A stretch of 64,000 nucleotides of DNA. Source: Aldrovandia affinis. Lineage: Eukaryota; Chordata; Actinopteri; Notacanthiformes; Halosauridae. A program made the translations under genes and the position numbers. Below the pieces are notes generated by a model. That model was not told where the DNA came from. It did no database searches and saw nothing but the letters and a program-made list of their open reading frames with translations. Shown here in pieces: positions 14,701 to 26,319 of the stretch. Numbering within the stretch: position 1 is the first letter of the stretch; the number at the start of each line of letters is the position of its first letter. Where the stretch lies: assembly GCA_029706075.1 (NCBI GenBank), contig JAINUG010000256.1, forward strand, positions 310,001 to 374,000, written 5' to 3'.

Positions 14701-16480
14701 AACAAATGGAGGATGTAAAATGTAAGTTGTGCACTTCAAGGCAATTTGAATAAAGCCTACTAATTGAATCATGTAGCATTAGTAGTAGTATTAAAACTAT
14801 TCACCAGCTAGACTGTGGCAACTTCTCCTTGAAGCCAGATAAGCAACAGCCACCAAAGGCTCAATTATAAAGGAAGGGGAATACATTAAACTATAATGAA
14901 AACCCAAAGACATCCTCTACATTTGCACAGAGAGGACCTTACTCGATCAATATGCGCAAGAACCCTGACAATGTTAAAAACATGCACAGGCTGACATTGA
15001 TAAAGGGTTTATTTTTACAGACTGAGCTTTTAACACTATACAGTGGAAGCACAAGGGGGATGTAGTAAGAACTTAAAAAGCATTGTGTCTTAAAATGCAG
15101 ACAAGATGGCCTCCAGGTAAGGAGAGTTTCAGAGACATAAACGATGATGACAAAGTTGAACACAGGCCATTTGGAAATAATTTATCCCAAGAACCAGTGT
15201 CGCAAATATGCATTGCTGATGAAAAGTAGTTGAGCACAGTAACACTAGAATGGCTCACTGCAGATTGTGCACCTCAATCATTCTTTTATAGTATTCTTTG
15301 GGGACTGTTACCTGGTTATTCAGGCATCATCACTATTACTTACTGAAAAGCAACTACATAAACTCTACTGAGCAACGTGAACTTTGACCCATTTGTGTTT
15401 ATGGAGAGGATCACTAATCTTTTAGAATGGGTGAGCTGGGGCAGTAGGCCCTAAGGGGAGAGGGGTGGGTGGCGCCATGTTAAGACCACATTGGCATCGT
15501 ATGATTTACAGATGTGTCAGCATGAACGAAAAGTATGCCTTACCTTCGTATAAAACTGTCTGGAAGGGCGCAGCTCACTAAAAACACGTGTATGCCGATA
15601 AACATTCTCAGCAACATCAAAGCCAGGCCGACAGGGGCGTACAGCAGAAGTAGCACCAGGAGGAGTCCTTCATTCGGAAACCTGAAAATTGATTGCAAGA
15701 TGTTTTTCGTACATCACATGTACAAGGAATTCTTCAGATCCTGAGAAATAAACATTGCCATTGCAGCAATGACCAATTACCAAACAGCAAGGACATGTGA
15801 GCCTAGTGAACTAGTTGCGGTAACGTAAATGTAGCTACTTGGTAGGTTTAAAGACTTTCTGGCCAGCTAGCTACATCCGCCTTGATTATTATTAAAACTA
15901 ACCATTTACCGTTGTAAATTATTCCAGTATGCCTCTCCCCTTTAATAAGCCATATTTGACCAGGGAGCATGTAACGACGGTCCCATAACTAAGTAGTTCG
16001 CTAGCTAGATTTGCCGGCAAAGCCTTTCAGGATAGTTCATAGTGTATGGACAAATACATCTAACGGTAATAACTTTGCTAATGATTAAACAATCACAAGA
16101 TGATAGTTTACTGGCTAGTCAACAAGTCCGTTACAGATCATTTGGTTGCTTTAAAAGCCAATGCTAGCTAGGTTAGCAACGTTACAATGTCACGAGCGTA
16201 GCCTACTACTCGCAGTTCGCACATGTCGACAAGCTGTTGGCTACAGTTAAACTTAAAGTTGAAATGAAAGCCAAAGATTTAAAAAAATATTTCCGTGTGA
16301 GATAGATCCTGTGCTCAGAGGTAACCACAAGTCAGCTTTAAAAAAATTACATTGGCTAGCTAAACGCATTAGCCGGCTAAGTAGCTAGCTAAAGCTAAGT
16401 AAAGGAAGGCTCGGCTTATTTTAGAGACAGCATCGTTACCTCTGGAAGTCAAAAAGGTGCTCGATCCCTCGCGTTTCCAT
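3484..16480 (-). CDS. aup1: AUP1, lipid-droplet/ER-associated ubiquitin-pathway protein
   Basis: AUP1 is a monotopic ER and lipid-droplet protein that recruits the E2 enzyme UBE2G2 in ER-associated degradation (family knowledge). Coding exons, 5' to 3': 16480-16440, 15681-15544, 13943-13793, 11941-11754, 9840-9768, 8451-8378, 6872-6806, 6212-6107, 5422-5279, 4428-4286, 3624-3484. All phases join and predict 421 aa (human AUP1 is about 410). Seen: start METRGIEHLFDFQR; a hydrophobic hairpin in exon 2; the acyltransferase-like motif NHVTRFDHN (His93, Asp98); FPEEDTTNGR in exon 4; ELLWTLFVPFTVYQV in exon 6; a CUE domain spanning exons 9-10 (KEVLPDVPLGVI then TNCVDTTITNLLE); and a G2BR-like helix SLKERKEALYEYARRYE in the last exon. 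The last intron is GC-AG. The exon 9 acceptor is weak and was chosen by phase. Introns hold SINEs, LINE fragments and a Tc1 end. Confidence 0.95.
6309..6652 (-). repeat. tRNA-derived SINE (family A) in an aup1 intron
   Basis: Same architecture as the copy at 1,430-1,782: a tRNA-like head at the high-coordinate end, the body block ggcggcaattggctgtcc, and the tail ctcccaatttcgtagccaat at about 6,320-6,340. It lies in the intron between the exons at 6,806-6,872 and 6,107-6,212, in the same orientation as aup1. Confidence 0.7.
6876..6935 (-). repeat. long polypyrimidine tract / CT microsatellite at an aup1 acceptor
   Basis: On the minus strand about 60 nt of nearly pure C/T runs directly into the acceptor ctctgcag of the 67-bp exon at 6,806-6,872. 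It is a simple repeat that also serves as the splice-site polypyrimidine tract. Confidence 0.6.
8700..8745. repeat. CA/TA microsatellite
   Basis: A run of cacacacaaacacat followed by about 14 TA dinucleotides and then acacaca, in an aup1 intron. The low-complexity ORFs overlapping it are not genes. Confidence 0.8.
8757..8860 (-). repeat. SINE family B fragment in an aup1 intron
   Basis: Plus strand reads cagcagacgcttttatccaaa, then the block gcatacatttttcagtatat and tcaaacccacaacc. On the minus strand this is the box B region and tail of a tRNA-derived SINE. It lacks the box A end present in the copies at 18,656 and 37,318. Confidence 0.65.
11440..11670. mobile_element. Tc1-like terminal remnant
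   Basis: The plus strand ends with aaaacttttgaccagtagtg followed by TA, the form of a Tc1-type terminal repeat at its TA target. No matching left end or transposase was found nearby, so only the right end is supported and the left boundary is a guess. Confidence 0.4.
12062..13057 (+). pseudogene. LINE fragment (L2/CR1-type), C-terminal reverse transcriptase plus 3' UTR
   Basis: Three overlapping reading frames (about 12,062-12,784) encode the post-catalytic RT region: LLNSDKTEMMVLGPKK, DTHIKNTSRVSFFHLRN, RLDYCNALLSGSSSSSLKSL and FRAPLLWNGLPRHVRDSD. These align block by block with the LINE at 22,362-27,018. The downstream part (12,820-12,975) also matches that element's 3' UTR. 5'-truncated, frameshifted, inserted antisense in the aup1 intron between 11,941 and 13,793. 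Confidence 0.85.
13058..13565 (-). pseudogene. CR1-type LINE fragment, RT C-terminus
   Basis: The plus-strand sequence from aagaacgggccatttagccc to gtggtgcccagaacag is a diverged second copy of 17,280-17,760. On the minus strand it corresponds to the end of the RT ORF and adjoining sequence. An A-rich patch interrupts it at about 13,231-13,260. In the aup1 intron beside the L2/CR1-type fragment. Confidence 0.75.
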
Positions 16481-16559
16481 TCTATATATTTTTTTTATCA
16501 GATGAATTCAGAGGTTGTAGTTATTTCCTGCATGCTATTTTTATATTACGTTCAACCTG

Positions 16560-16640
16560 TTACTAGCTACTACTTCAATCTCCATACCCATTCCACTTCG
16601 AGCGCCATGTTAAACAGTCGTATTAACCTGTGATTGGTTG
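16560..16640 (-). promoter_or_regulatory. putative aup1 core promoter
   Basis: About 120-155 nt upstream of the aup1 ATG on the minus strand there is a CCAAT box (plus attgg, 16,633-16,637) and a YY1-like site AACATGGCG (16,603-16,611). No TATA box. Motif reading only. Confidence 0.45.
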
Positions 16641-17269
16641 AAAGGGAATACCTTTCTTTTTTATGTATTTGGTAGCTTGCGTACCATCAGTGACATCTAC
16701 CGGTGTGGGGGACATAGCACTTACAAAAACGTACAGAACATGACTGATTTGCTATCTCACCTCAGGTTTCTATCTGTTCTATAGAATACTACTAGGCCTG
16801 TATATAAAAAAGCATTTCAGAGTGGGAGTGCTGATCTATGATCAGTTTAACCTTTTAGCTCATTTTGAATAAAGTTAGTATCCGAACATGGGAAATCTGA
16901 TCCTAGATCAACTCTGAGATGTTCTGTACACTGGCTATGATTCCTAAAGATGTAAGAGGAGTGTTGACTCCTTGAAAGAACCAATAGTAAATTCTACCTG
17001 CACCAAAAACACCAAAAAAAATATTATAACCGTTATTCTGTATCCAGATGGAAGACAAATCTGAAGGCAAATGACCCTGCTTTATACAATCACAGACTGT
17101 GTGGCTCATGCTGCTCAGTGTTGTAACGCACCCCACGGTGTTGACCAAAGAACCGGCCTTGCCGAGTAATCATGGCAGGCCAATTAGTCAGGTCGGTATT
17201 AGACTTTGCAGGCAGTCAACAGGTATAAAAACGAATTATGGATGATATATTATTTATAAGAACATAATA
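16641..17269. other. intergenic, no feature seen
   Basis: Upstream of aup1. No coding exon or recognisable repeat was found by eye on either strand. Confidence 0.4.
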
Positions 17270-18212
17270 AATGTATATAAGAACATAAGAATACATAATG
17301 ACAAGAACGGGACGTTCAACCCATCTAGGCTCGTCATGTCCTAATCTAGAGAGTATCTAGTACTGCATGTAGCCTGGACTTGATAGCCCAAGTATTTCTG
17401 CCTACTACCAGACCTGGCAAGCTGTTCCAGGCATTGACAACTCTCAGTGTAAAGACAAACTTCCTAATATCCGTGTGGAATTTTCCTTGAACTAATTTCT
17501 ACCTGTGGCCTCTTGTTCTGCTAACCAAACTTATCTTAAAAAATCCTTGGTAGTTCACTTTGTTAATCCCTTTTAGGAATTTAAAAACCTCAATCAAATT
17601 CCCAATCAAAGACTCTGTTTGCTAAGCTTAAATAGATTGAGTGCTTTAAGTCTATGCTCATAACCTTTACCTTTCATACCAGGTACCAATTTAGTTTGCC
17701 TTCTTTGAACTTTTTCAAGAGCTTCTATATCTTTCTTGTAGTGCGGTGCCCAGAACTGCACACAATACTCTAAGTGAGGTCTGACAAAGGCATTCTATAT
17801 AACATTAAAATAACCTCCTTTGATTTATACTCAATACTTATTGCTATGTATCCCAGCATCCTGTTGCCCCCTTTCACTGCTGTAGCACACTGCTTAGATG
17901 CAGACAGACTCAACTACAATTCCTCAGTCTTTTTCAAATTGAACACCTAATAGTTTTTCTCCTCCCATAAAATACTCCTGTGTTATGTTTTTATTTCCCA
18001 CATGCATAATGTTACATATAGCAATATTGGATGTCATCTGCTATGTTTCTGCCCATTCTTGGATTTTGTTCAGTATTATCTGCAAATGTAACTATTTTGC
18101 TACTAACGTCCCTATCAAGATCATTTATGTAAATAAGGAGCAGGGGTCCCCATCACCGATCCCTGCGGGATTCCACTGCCGACAGCACCTAGGTCAGATA
18201 CGGCCCCACCTA

Positions 18213-19510
18213 CAGCCGTGGCCAAAAGTATTGAGAATGACACAAGTATTGGTTTTCACAAAGTTTGCTGCTTCAGTGTTTTTAGATTTTTTTGTCAGAT
18301 GTTACTATGTTATACTGAAGTATAATTACAAGCATTTCACATGTGTCAAAGGCTTTTATTGACAATTACATTAAGTTTATGCAAAGAGTCAATATTTGCA
18401 GTGTTGACCCTTCTTTTTCAAGACCTCTGCAATTCGCCCTGGCATGCTGTCAATTAACTTCTGGGCCACATCCAGACTGATGGCAGCCCATTCTTGCATA
18501 ATCAATGCTTGGAGTTTGTCAGAATTTGTGGGTTTTTGTTTGTCCACCCACCACTTGAGGATTGACCACAAGTTCTCAAAGGGATTAAGGTCTGGGGAGT
18601 TTCCTGGCCATGGACCCAAAATTTCGATGTTTTGTTCCCTGAGCCACTTAGTTATAATATATACGCCATTTAGCAGACGCTTTTATCCAAAGCGACTTAC
18701 AGTAGTGAATGCATACATTTTTCAGTACATGTGGTCCCCGCGGGTATTGAACCCACAACCTAAGCGTTGCCAACGCTGTGCTCTACCTACTGAGCCACAC
18801 AGAACCACAGTTATCACTTTTGCCTTATGGCAAGGTGCTCCATCATGCTGGAAAAGGCATTGTTCGTCACCAAACTGTTCTTGGATGGTTGGGAGAAGTT
18901 GCTCTCGGAGGATGTTTTGGTACCATTCTGATTGTGATAGGCACAATTGTGAGTGAGCCCACTCCCTTGGCTGAGAAGCAACCCCACACATGAATGGTCT
19001 CAGGATGCTTTACTGTTGGCATGACACAGGACTGATGGTAGCGCTCACCTTTTCTTCTCCGGACAAGCCTTTTTCTGGATGCCCCAAATAATCGGAAAGG
19101 GGATTCATCAGAGAAAATGACTTTACCCCAGTCCTTAGCAGTCCAATCCCTGTACCTTTTGCAGAATATCAGTCTGTCCCTGATGTTTTTCCTGGAGAGA
19201 AGTGGCTTCTTTGCTGCCCTTCTTGACACCAGGCCATCCTCCAAAAGTCTTCGCCTCACTGTGCGTGCAGATGCACTCACACCTGCCTGCTGCCATTCCT
19301 GAGCAAGCTCTGCACTGGTGGTGCCCCGATCCCGCAGCTGAATCAACTTTAGGAGACGGTCCTGGCGCTTGCTGGACTTTCTTGGGCCCTGAAGCCTTCT
19401 TTACAACAATCCTTGAAGTTCTTGATGATCCGATAAATGGTTGATTTAGGTGCAATCTTACTAGCAGCAACATCTGCAATAACCCACATTTTTCATTCAC
19501 AATTCTGAAA
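18213..19510 (-). pseudogene. Tc1 transposase relic (DD34E family)
   Basis: The low-coordinate end starts after TA with cagccgtggccaaaagtatt, a Tc1-type terminal repeat. Minus-strand pieces give an N-terminal HTH region (LIQLRDRGTTSAELAQEW), first Asp in VIFSDESPFRLFG, second Asp in CLFQHDGAPCHKAKV and Glu in NSPDLNPFENLWSILK, all in the DDE order, so the catalytic triad is preserved in separate frames. Frameshifts at the N-terminus and a SINE at 18,656-18,808 break it. The 5' terminal repeat expected near 19,510 is absent, so this end was deleted. Confidence 0.88.
18656..18808 (-). repeat. SINE family B inserted in the Tc1 transposase, with 6-bp TSD
   Basis: Flanked by agttat at 18,650-18,655 and 18,809-18,814. 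On the minus strand: tRNA-like box A (gtggctcagtaggtagagca), box B (gtgggttcaatacc), then a tail with gtcgctttggataaaagcg and ctgctaaatggc. The tail resembles the widely shared SINE tail typified by salmonid HpaI-type SINEs (from memory). Confidence 0.85.
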
Positions 19511-20136
19511 TCTATAAGTTTTACCCAATCTTTATTACTATATATTATATTAAATAACTATGTTCTCTCATTTTATTAAAGTCAGCTCGTCTGAAGTTAA
19601 AATTTCTAGAGTTAGAGGAGGCCATCTTAAATTGCCCAAAAATATCAAAAGTAACTGCACTTGTCCCTAGTGGTTCTACTACCTCTGTGCTGCAATTTCT
19701 GTCAGGATTATTTAAAAAAAACAGATCCAGTATTGATTTCCCTCTCGTAGGCTGAGTAACAGACTGTACCAAAAAGCAGTCAATAACCACATCTAAAAAG
19801 TCCTCTTCACATTTACCCTGAGCTGACACTACTTCCCAATTGATAGAGGGGTAATTGAAGTCGCCCATTATTAGTGTGTCTCCTTCCGTGCCGGACAGGC
19901 TTGTTACCATAGAGCATAGTATTTATGTTACTGTCTGAAGCTGGAGGTCAATAGCATATTCCTATATTAAGATCTCATGATCTCCCAGTAATCTAATCCA
20001 GGTGTCCTCACAAGGAATGAATGAGTTAATACCTGAAATTTCCTGCACATTAAGATTGGCTTTCACATAAATGGCCACTCCCCCTCCTCTTTTATTAGAT
20101 CTGTCCTTCCTAAACAATTCGTACCCTCCACATTAT

Positions 20137-20317
20137 ACTGAATTTGGGGTTTTCATTAGCTGTAAGCCATAATCATCAAAATTAAAACAAATAAAGGCTT
20201 GAAATATTTCACTTTGTGTATAATGAATCTATATAATATATGAGTTTCACTTTTTGAATTGAATTACTGAAATAAATTAACTTTTCCACGATATTCTAAT
20301 TTATTGAGATGCACCTG
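20137..20317. mobile_element. Tc1-like end (terminal remnant)
   Basis: The plus strand ends tttattgagatgcacctg followed by TA, a Tc1-type end common in fish genomes. The inner side abuts the CR1-type endonuclease fragment at about 20,137. No transposase ORF is present. Confidence 0.6.
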
Positions 20318-21670
20318 TATATGAATACCCCATCAAGTAATTTTTTTAGTTTGTCGTTTGAATTGAATAATACAGGAAATATATTGTGGCTAATGTGTTG
20401 TACATAAAATGTTGAATATTGAGATAAATTATGTTGCCCCAGTACCACTCCTGTTGTGACATAATCCAAACATACTTTATAGCTCTAATTAGCTAGCTAC
20501 ACACAGTAAGACGTTAACTAGCTGGCTAGCTAGCCACAGTCAGCTAGCCAGGCTCCTACATCGTAACATGAGGTTGTTTTGTTGTTATTAGCCATTAGCC
20601 AACACAACAGAGCCTATTAATAATCAAGGCTGATATGTGACATTATCGATACTATTATATGTGTAGACTCGTGTTTGGTAAGTTTGTATGTTAACCACCA
20701 TTAAGGCATACTGCATCCATTCTCAAACAGCTGGCTAACTTGCAAACTATAGTTGGCTAAACATGGTTGCAAGATCCTGTCAAATAGATTGTTTATGGGG
20801 CTATATTAGCCAGCTAGTAGAGTTGATGGTCGATATGGTTGATAATTTGCTGAACATGCACGTTCCAACAAAGGTTTTTGACATACAGAGCTAAAAAAGA
20901 TTACTTTTTAAGAAGTACCAGGATAGGACAAAATTGTGATGTTCAGTCATTGGCTGATAGATTGATTGCATGACAAATGGCCACTAATTACTCATTTGTC
21001 CAAAAGAAGACAGACATCATTATACCTCGGAGCCATTTAAGTGCATTATTTGGTGTGAACTATGAATTTCTCACAAGCAATCAAATAGGAACATGGTATT
21101 TTAACCTTTTTTAACTAGGGTAAAATAAATAATCCGCCTCCCTGCTCACCTAAACATCTATATAGGCATCGGCCCTTTAAAAATCCATATCGACTAACCT
21201 CTAATCCTGATCATGCCAGTAAAATATGGGGCTGACAGGGTGGCACTTTCTTGGCCAAAGCATCAGTCAAGGAGAGAGGGTTTGGTCAGCTGGGTTATGC
21301 CTACTTCATCACCCAAGGAGGAAGGGGTTAGTCAGCTGGGTTATGCCTGCTTCATCACCCAAGGATGATGAAGCATGCTTTATCACTCAAGTGCGACAGT
21401 TGCACTGCTTGCGCCAAGTGTGCATAAACTAAACCCCCAATCCAGTGACTGCGTAGCTCAGCTGGCAGACTGCAGAATGAAGAGAGTGGTGGCTGGGGAA
21501 ACCTGCTTTGGAAGGGAGACATGCTGGTCTGTGCTCTCCTTAATTGATGGGAGAATGTTGCAGCAATAATACAAATATGATAGGCATTAAGGAAGGAAGG
21601 AAAATATTTCAGAATAAGAACTGAATCCCATTGTTATCAAAAATAGTTTATCAATTGACATGATATCACC
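20318..21670. other. intergenic; short local duplication only
   Basis: No gene seen. At about 21,276-21,375 a roughly 45-bp segment (containing gtcagctgggttatgcct) is tandemly duplicated. Blocks of gctagc are frequent at 20,490-20,550. Confidence 0.45.
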
Positions 21671-21671
21671 T

Positions 21672-22361
21672 TGTCCGTCGCAACCTCCGCTCTCTCTCCC
21701 CCGCTGCCCTGTCAGCTACTGTTCTATCTTCCCTTTCCCCTACTGAGGCCTTCTCTCACCTACCTGCTGAGGAGGCATCGTCCACCCTACTTTCCTCTCT
21801 CTCCTCCTTTGACTCACACTGTCCTCTATCCACTAAACCTTTCCTCTCTCCTCGCCCCTCCTCCTCCTCCCCCACCCCCCTCCTCTCTAACCGCGGATTA
21901 CTTCGCATCCTTCTTTCACGAAAAGGTCAATGTCATTCGCAACTCCTTCCCCCCAACCTCTCCCTCACCTAATTCTCCCTCACCCATCTCGCTACCTAAA
22001 CCTCTCACCCCTCTGTCCTCCTTCTCGCCCCTCCCTGACTCAGACATCCTTCAACTTGTCCTCTCCCACCATCCCACCACCTGCCCTCTTGATCCCATTC
22101 CTTCCCCCCTCTTCCAGTCCATTGCTATGGACATCCTCCCCTTTGTCTCCAATGGCATTAACTCCTCTCTTTCCTCTGGCTCTGTCTCCTCTTCCCTCAA
22201 ATGCATTTATGTTGTCCCCCTCCTCAAAAAACCCTCTCTGAATCCTGCTGTTATTTCAAACTACCGACCTGTCTCTCTCCTCCCATTCCTTTCCAAAATG
22301 CTAGAGCGGGCTGTCTATAACCAACTGTCTGCTCATCTCTTACAGAACGACCCTCTCTCTT
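21672..22361 (+). pseudogene. LINE 'A', 5' part (linker and RT start)
   Basis: The reading frame encodes a Ser/Pro-rich linker (NLRSLSPAALSATVLSSLS), then YFASFFHEKVNVIR, TTCPLDPIPSPLFQSI and VVPLLKKPSLNPAVISNYRP, an L2/CR1-type RT start. It breaks at about 22,361 where another LINE begins, and resumes at 27,018. 5'-truncated: no endonuclease. Confidence 0.85.
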
Positions 22362-22369
22362 GCTCTGGT

Positions 22370-23208
22370 TGTAGCATGTATCATCTTAGCTCTCCTGCCG
22401 ATGTTACTGTTAATGATAATTTTACATGCCATAAGTGTGAGCTTAATTTAGTGTTGGCGGAGAGAATAGTTGAGTTAGAGGCCTGCATCCGGACCCTCAG
22501 AGAGATTAAAGATCATGAGAGTTTTATTCAGTCCTGTGTAGCTACGCCGGATGCACCTGTGAGCGCCTCTCCCATCGCACCAGCAGAAGAGCCGACGCAG
22601 CACGGCCAGTTTGTCACGGTTCGGCGGGGACATAGTTGTCGGCCTAAGCCGGCCGTACACCACCAAACTCACGTTTCAAATAGATTCTCCCCACTCACAC
22701 CTGTTGAGGAAAAAGAGAAAGCTCTTATCATTGGCGACTCCATTCTTCGAAACGTGAGAATAGCGTCTCCGGCGACCATAGTCAATTGTATTCCGGGGGG
22801 CTAGAGCTACCGACATTGAATCCAATTTAAAAGCGCTGGCTAAAAGTAAACGTAGATTTTCCAAAATTGTTATCCACGTCGGGCGCTAATGATGTCCGGT
22901 TGAGGCAATCGGAGATCACTAAAACAAATTTTGTCTCGTTGTGTAAATTGGCAAACGAGATGTGTCGGGAAGTAATAGTCTCTGGTCCCCTCCCAGCTCG
23001 TAGAAGTGACGAAATCTACAGTAGATTAACGTCGCTAAATCGCTGGCTGACTGAGTGGTGTACATCAAATAGCATAGGGTTTATTAATAATTGGCCTACG
23101 TTTTGGGGAGAGCCTGGTTTACTGAAGAGAGACGGACTCCACCCGAGCTGGAGGGGTGCTCTTCTGTTATCTAATAACATAGGCCATAGTCTGAATCGGC
23201 GAAATTGA
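22370..23208 (+). pseudogene. LINE B ORF1: zinc-finger and SGNH esterase-like protein
   Basis: N-terminal Cys pairs (CSGCS, CHKCEL) suggest a PHD-like finger, followed by a short coiled region (LVLAERIVELEACIRTLRE). The esterase-like core has KALIIGDSILRNV (block I Ser), HVG-ANDV (block III) and LLKRDGLHPSWRG (catalytic Asp-His). Two single-base shifts, in G runs near 22,795 and 22,885, break it. ORF1 proteins with an esterase are known from CR1/L2-type LINEs. Confidence 0.8.
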
Positions 23209-23459
23209 CAGTCAAGAGCTACAGCCAGGCAGCAGACAGACGGTCTTAAACAACTGTCTGCAAGTTTCCTGAACTCGTGACTAGTTTCCACCCCAGTTCC
23301 ACATAATTGAGACTGTGTCTGTTCCACGTAGAGAAAACCGTAGTCTATTGAAACTCAAACCTCCCCGTGGGATTTTTTCTAATAATCTGATAAGGATCAA
23401 CACACGAACCATCGTAATGCAAATGCTAAACCTAATTTCGATAGAACTCTCCTTAAAAT

Positions 23460-24166
23460 TTGTTGCTAAATATAAGATCACTAGCTCCTAAAGCTGCCCT
23501 TGTGAACGAACTGATCACTGATTATAAACTTGACATTTTAAGTTTGACGGAGACTTGGCTTAGACCTGATGAGTACATAGCATTAAATGCATCTACCCCA
23601 GTTGGATACTCTAGTTGTCACAACCCTCGACAGTCAGGCAGAGGTGGCGGTGTGGCTGTTATTTTTGACACTAGACTACGCCTTACTAAGAAATCTTTAA
23701 ACACATTCCCTTCATTTGAAGTGCTTTCCTGGGCTCCATACAGACTAATGTAGATAATAGATCTGCATTTACTTCATCTCTTATACTAGCTACTATCTAC
23801 AGACCCCCTGGACCCTATGCTGTTTTCCTCTCAGAGTTTTCTGACTTTTTATCAAACCTAGCAGTTATGGCAGATAAAGTTGTGATTATAGGCGACTTTA
23901 ATATTCATGTTGATAATGGAAATGATTCTCTAGTGAAGGCTTTTGCTTCTATTCTTGACTCCGTTGGTTTTGTCCAAAATGTGTCTGGGCCGACTCATTG
24001 TCATCAACATACACTGGACTTAGCTTTATCCTACGGTATTAGCATTAGCAATCTAGTTGTCTCTCCTCATAATCCTGTGCTCTCTGACCATTTCCTTATT
24101 ACGTTTGAAATTCATGCTACCACTGCTATTAGATCAAAACCAGTGTTCTACTTTAGTCGCTCCTAA
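23460..24166 (+). pseudogene. LINE B apurinic-type endonuclease domain
   Basis: Reads LLNIRSLAPKAALVNELI, LDILSLTETWLRPDE, GGGVAVIFDTRLR, then after a break VVIIGDFNIHVDNGND, HTLDLALSYGI and VLSDHFLITFE. This is the normal order of endonuclease/exonuclease/phosphatase motifs (TETW, GDFN, LD, SDH). One break lies at about 23,745-23,860. Confidence 0.85.
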
Positions 24167-24393
24167 ATTCCTCTACCATACCTAACTTTGTCAGCCTGTT
24201 CCAAGAATCATTTACTGTTAATCAGGATCCCACTAGTCTACAATCTATTGATCAGCTGACTGACAATCTAAATTACACCCTGCGCAACACACTTGATGCT
24301 GTTGCGCCTCTCAAAAAGAAAAAAACTAGCCAAAAGAAGCTTGCACCATGGTATACTGACCACACACGTGCTCTTAAACAAGCTTCTCGCAAG

Positions 24394-26319
24394 TTGGAAC
24401 GTAAGTGGCGATCCACCAAATTAGAAGTATTTTATTCTGCCTGGAAAGACAGTCTGGTACAGTACAAATATGCTCTCTCCTCCGCAAGGTCAACCTATTT
24501 GTCTGATCTGATTGAGCGTAATAAGAATAATCCAAAATTTCTTTTTGATACAGTGGCCAAACTGACAAAGAACCAGACTGAAACCAATGCTAAGCCTCCG
24601 GCAGCCCATAATAGTAATGATTTCATGAACTTTTTCTCTGAGAAGATTGAGAAAATTAGAGATGAAATTTCTAAAATGGCACCTTCTGCTGTAGCGGACA
24701 CTGATCAGAAAGCACAGGCTTACCAGGACAGGGGTCCTATGGCTACTCTTGAGTTTTTAGTGCTCTGGAGTGGACTGCATTTTCTAAATTGGTTATGTCC
24801 TCCAAACCATCTACTTGTCAATTAGACCCAATCCCAACAAAACTTGTTAAAGAACTTCTTCCTGTTATGGGGCAATCCATGCTAGACATTATTAATCTGT
24901 CTCTTTCATCAGGCTATATGCCAAATTCTCAAAAAGTGGCAGTAATTAAGCCACTTTTAAAGAAACCAAACCTTGACCCAGAAAATCTCAGTAACTACAG
25001 GCCAATTTCTAATCTTTCTTTTCTCTCAAAAATTCTAGAGAAAGCTGTAGCTCAGAGACTGACTTCGTTCCTGACATCAAATGACATCTATGAAACTTTT
25101 CAGTCAGGATTTAGGCAACACCATAGCACTGAGACTGCTCTTATTAAAGTTGTCAATGACTTACTGATATCAGCTGACTGTGGATGTGTCTCTATTCTTG
25201 TGCTTTTGGACTTAAGTGCTGCGTTTGACACAATAGACCACCAAACTCTTCTGAGCAGACTTGAAAACCTAGTTGGACTGCGTGGACAGGCACTCTCCTG
25301 GTTTAAATCCTACCTATCAGATAGATATCAATTTGTGCAGTTAAATGACGAGCCCTCTGCTCTCATCAAGGTGGAATATGGCATCCCTCAAGGTTCTGTT
25401 TTGGGACCATTATTGTTCTCCCTTTACATGTTGCCACTTGGTGATGTCATTCGTAAACATGGCGTACATTTTCACTGCTACGCAGATGACACAATTATAC
25501 CTATCAATGAAACCTGGCGAAGGACAATTCGAACAGTTGGAGGCCTGTTTTAAAGACATAAAAGACTGGATGTCAGATAATTTTCTATTGCTGAATACTG
25601 ATAAAACAGAGATGTTGGTCTTGGGGCCCAAAAACCTCAGAAGAGGGTTATCTGATTTATCTCTTAATCTGGATGGTTGCTCTGTTGCTGCAAGTTTGGC
25701 AGTAAAAGACCTTGGTGTCACTATAGATCCTGGTCTCTCATTTGATAGTCACATCAAAAACATTTCCAGAGTAGCCTTTTTTCACCTGAGGAATATTGCC
25801 AAAATTAGGGGCTTCCTGTCATTAATAGATGCAGAAAAATTGGTACATGCCTTTGTTACATCTAGATTAGATTATTGCAATGCATTACTGTCTGGCTGTT
25901 CCAATGCCTCACTCAGGAGCCTACAACTCGTACAGAATGCTGCTGCAAGGATCCTGACTAGAACAAAGAAATATGAGCACATTAGTCCTGTGTTAGCGTC
26001 ACTTCACTGGCTTCCTATAAACTATCGTGTAGACTATAAGGTACTCCTCTTAACTTATAAGGTGTTGCATGGACTTGCACCCTCTTACTTGACGGATCTA
26101 CTTCATCCGTACAATCCCCCACGTTCACTTCGCTCACAAGATGCAGACAACTTGGTAGTCCCTAGAATATCAAAAAATACAGCAGGTGGCAGAGCTTTCT
26201 CCTATAGAGCTCCTTTACTGTGGAACAGTCTACCCATCTCTGTGAAGGAGTCAGACACGGTCTCAATTTTCAAGTCTAGGTTAAAAACGCATCTCTTTAG
26301 TCTCTCTTATAGTCATTAG
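24394..26319 (+). pseudogene. LINE B reverse transcriptase
   Basis: Three overlapping frames (24,394-24,825, 24,789-25,553, 25,345-26,319) cover the linker, fingers ([20 protein letters not shown]), palm ([41 protein letters not shown], the catalytic pair at about 25,480) and the C-terminal region shared with the fragment at 12,062. Frameshifts near 24,780 and 25,520 separate them. All catalytic Asp residues are visible. Confidence 0.9.

Larger units (their letters stand above)
17270..20136 (-). mobile_element. CR1-type LINE remnant, interrupted by a Tc1 element
   Basis: On the minus strand the 20,110-19,545 part encodes an endonuclease domain: RSNKRGGGVAIYVKANLN, then GDFNYPSINWE and QPTRGKSILDLFFLNN. 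The 18,212-17,270 part carries RT motif SGIPQGSVMG, then [40 protein letters not shown] and the end of the ORF, with several stops and shifts. The N-terminal half of the RT is missing. A Tc1 relic occupies 18,213-about 19,510 between the two parts. Confidence 0.8.

Noticed and set aside
18776-18801. tRNA gene
   Set aside because: Box A and B belong to the SINE, which has a SINE tail and target duplication; no tRNA cloverleaf with intact acceptor stem was found.
21671-22804. 377-aa ORF as one protein
   Set aside because: An accidental fusion: the first part is LINE A linker/RT, the rest is ORF1 of LINE B inserted at about 22,361.
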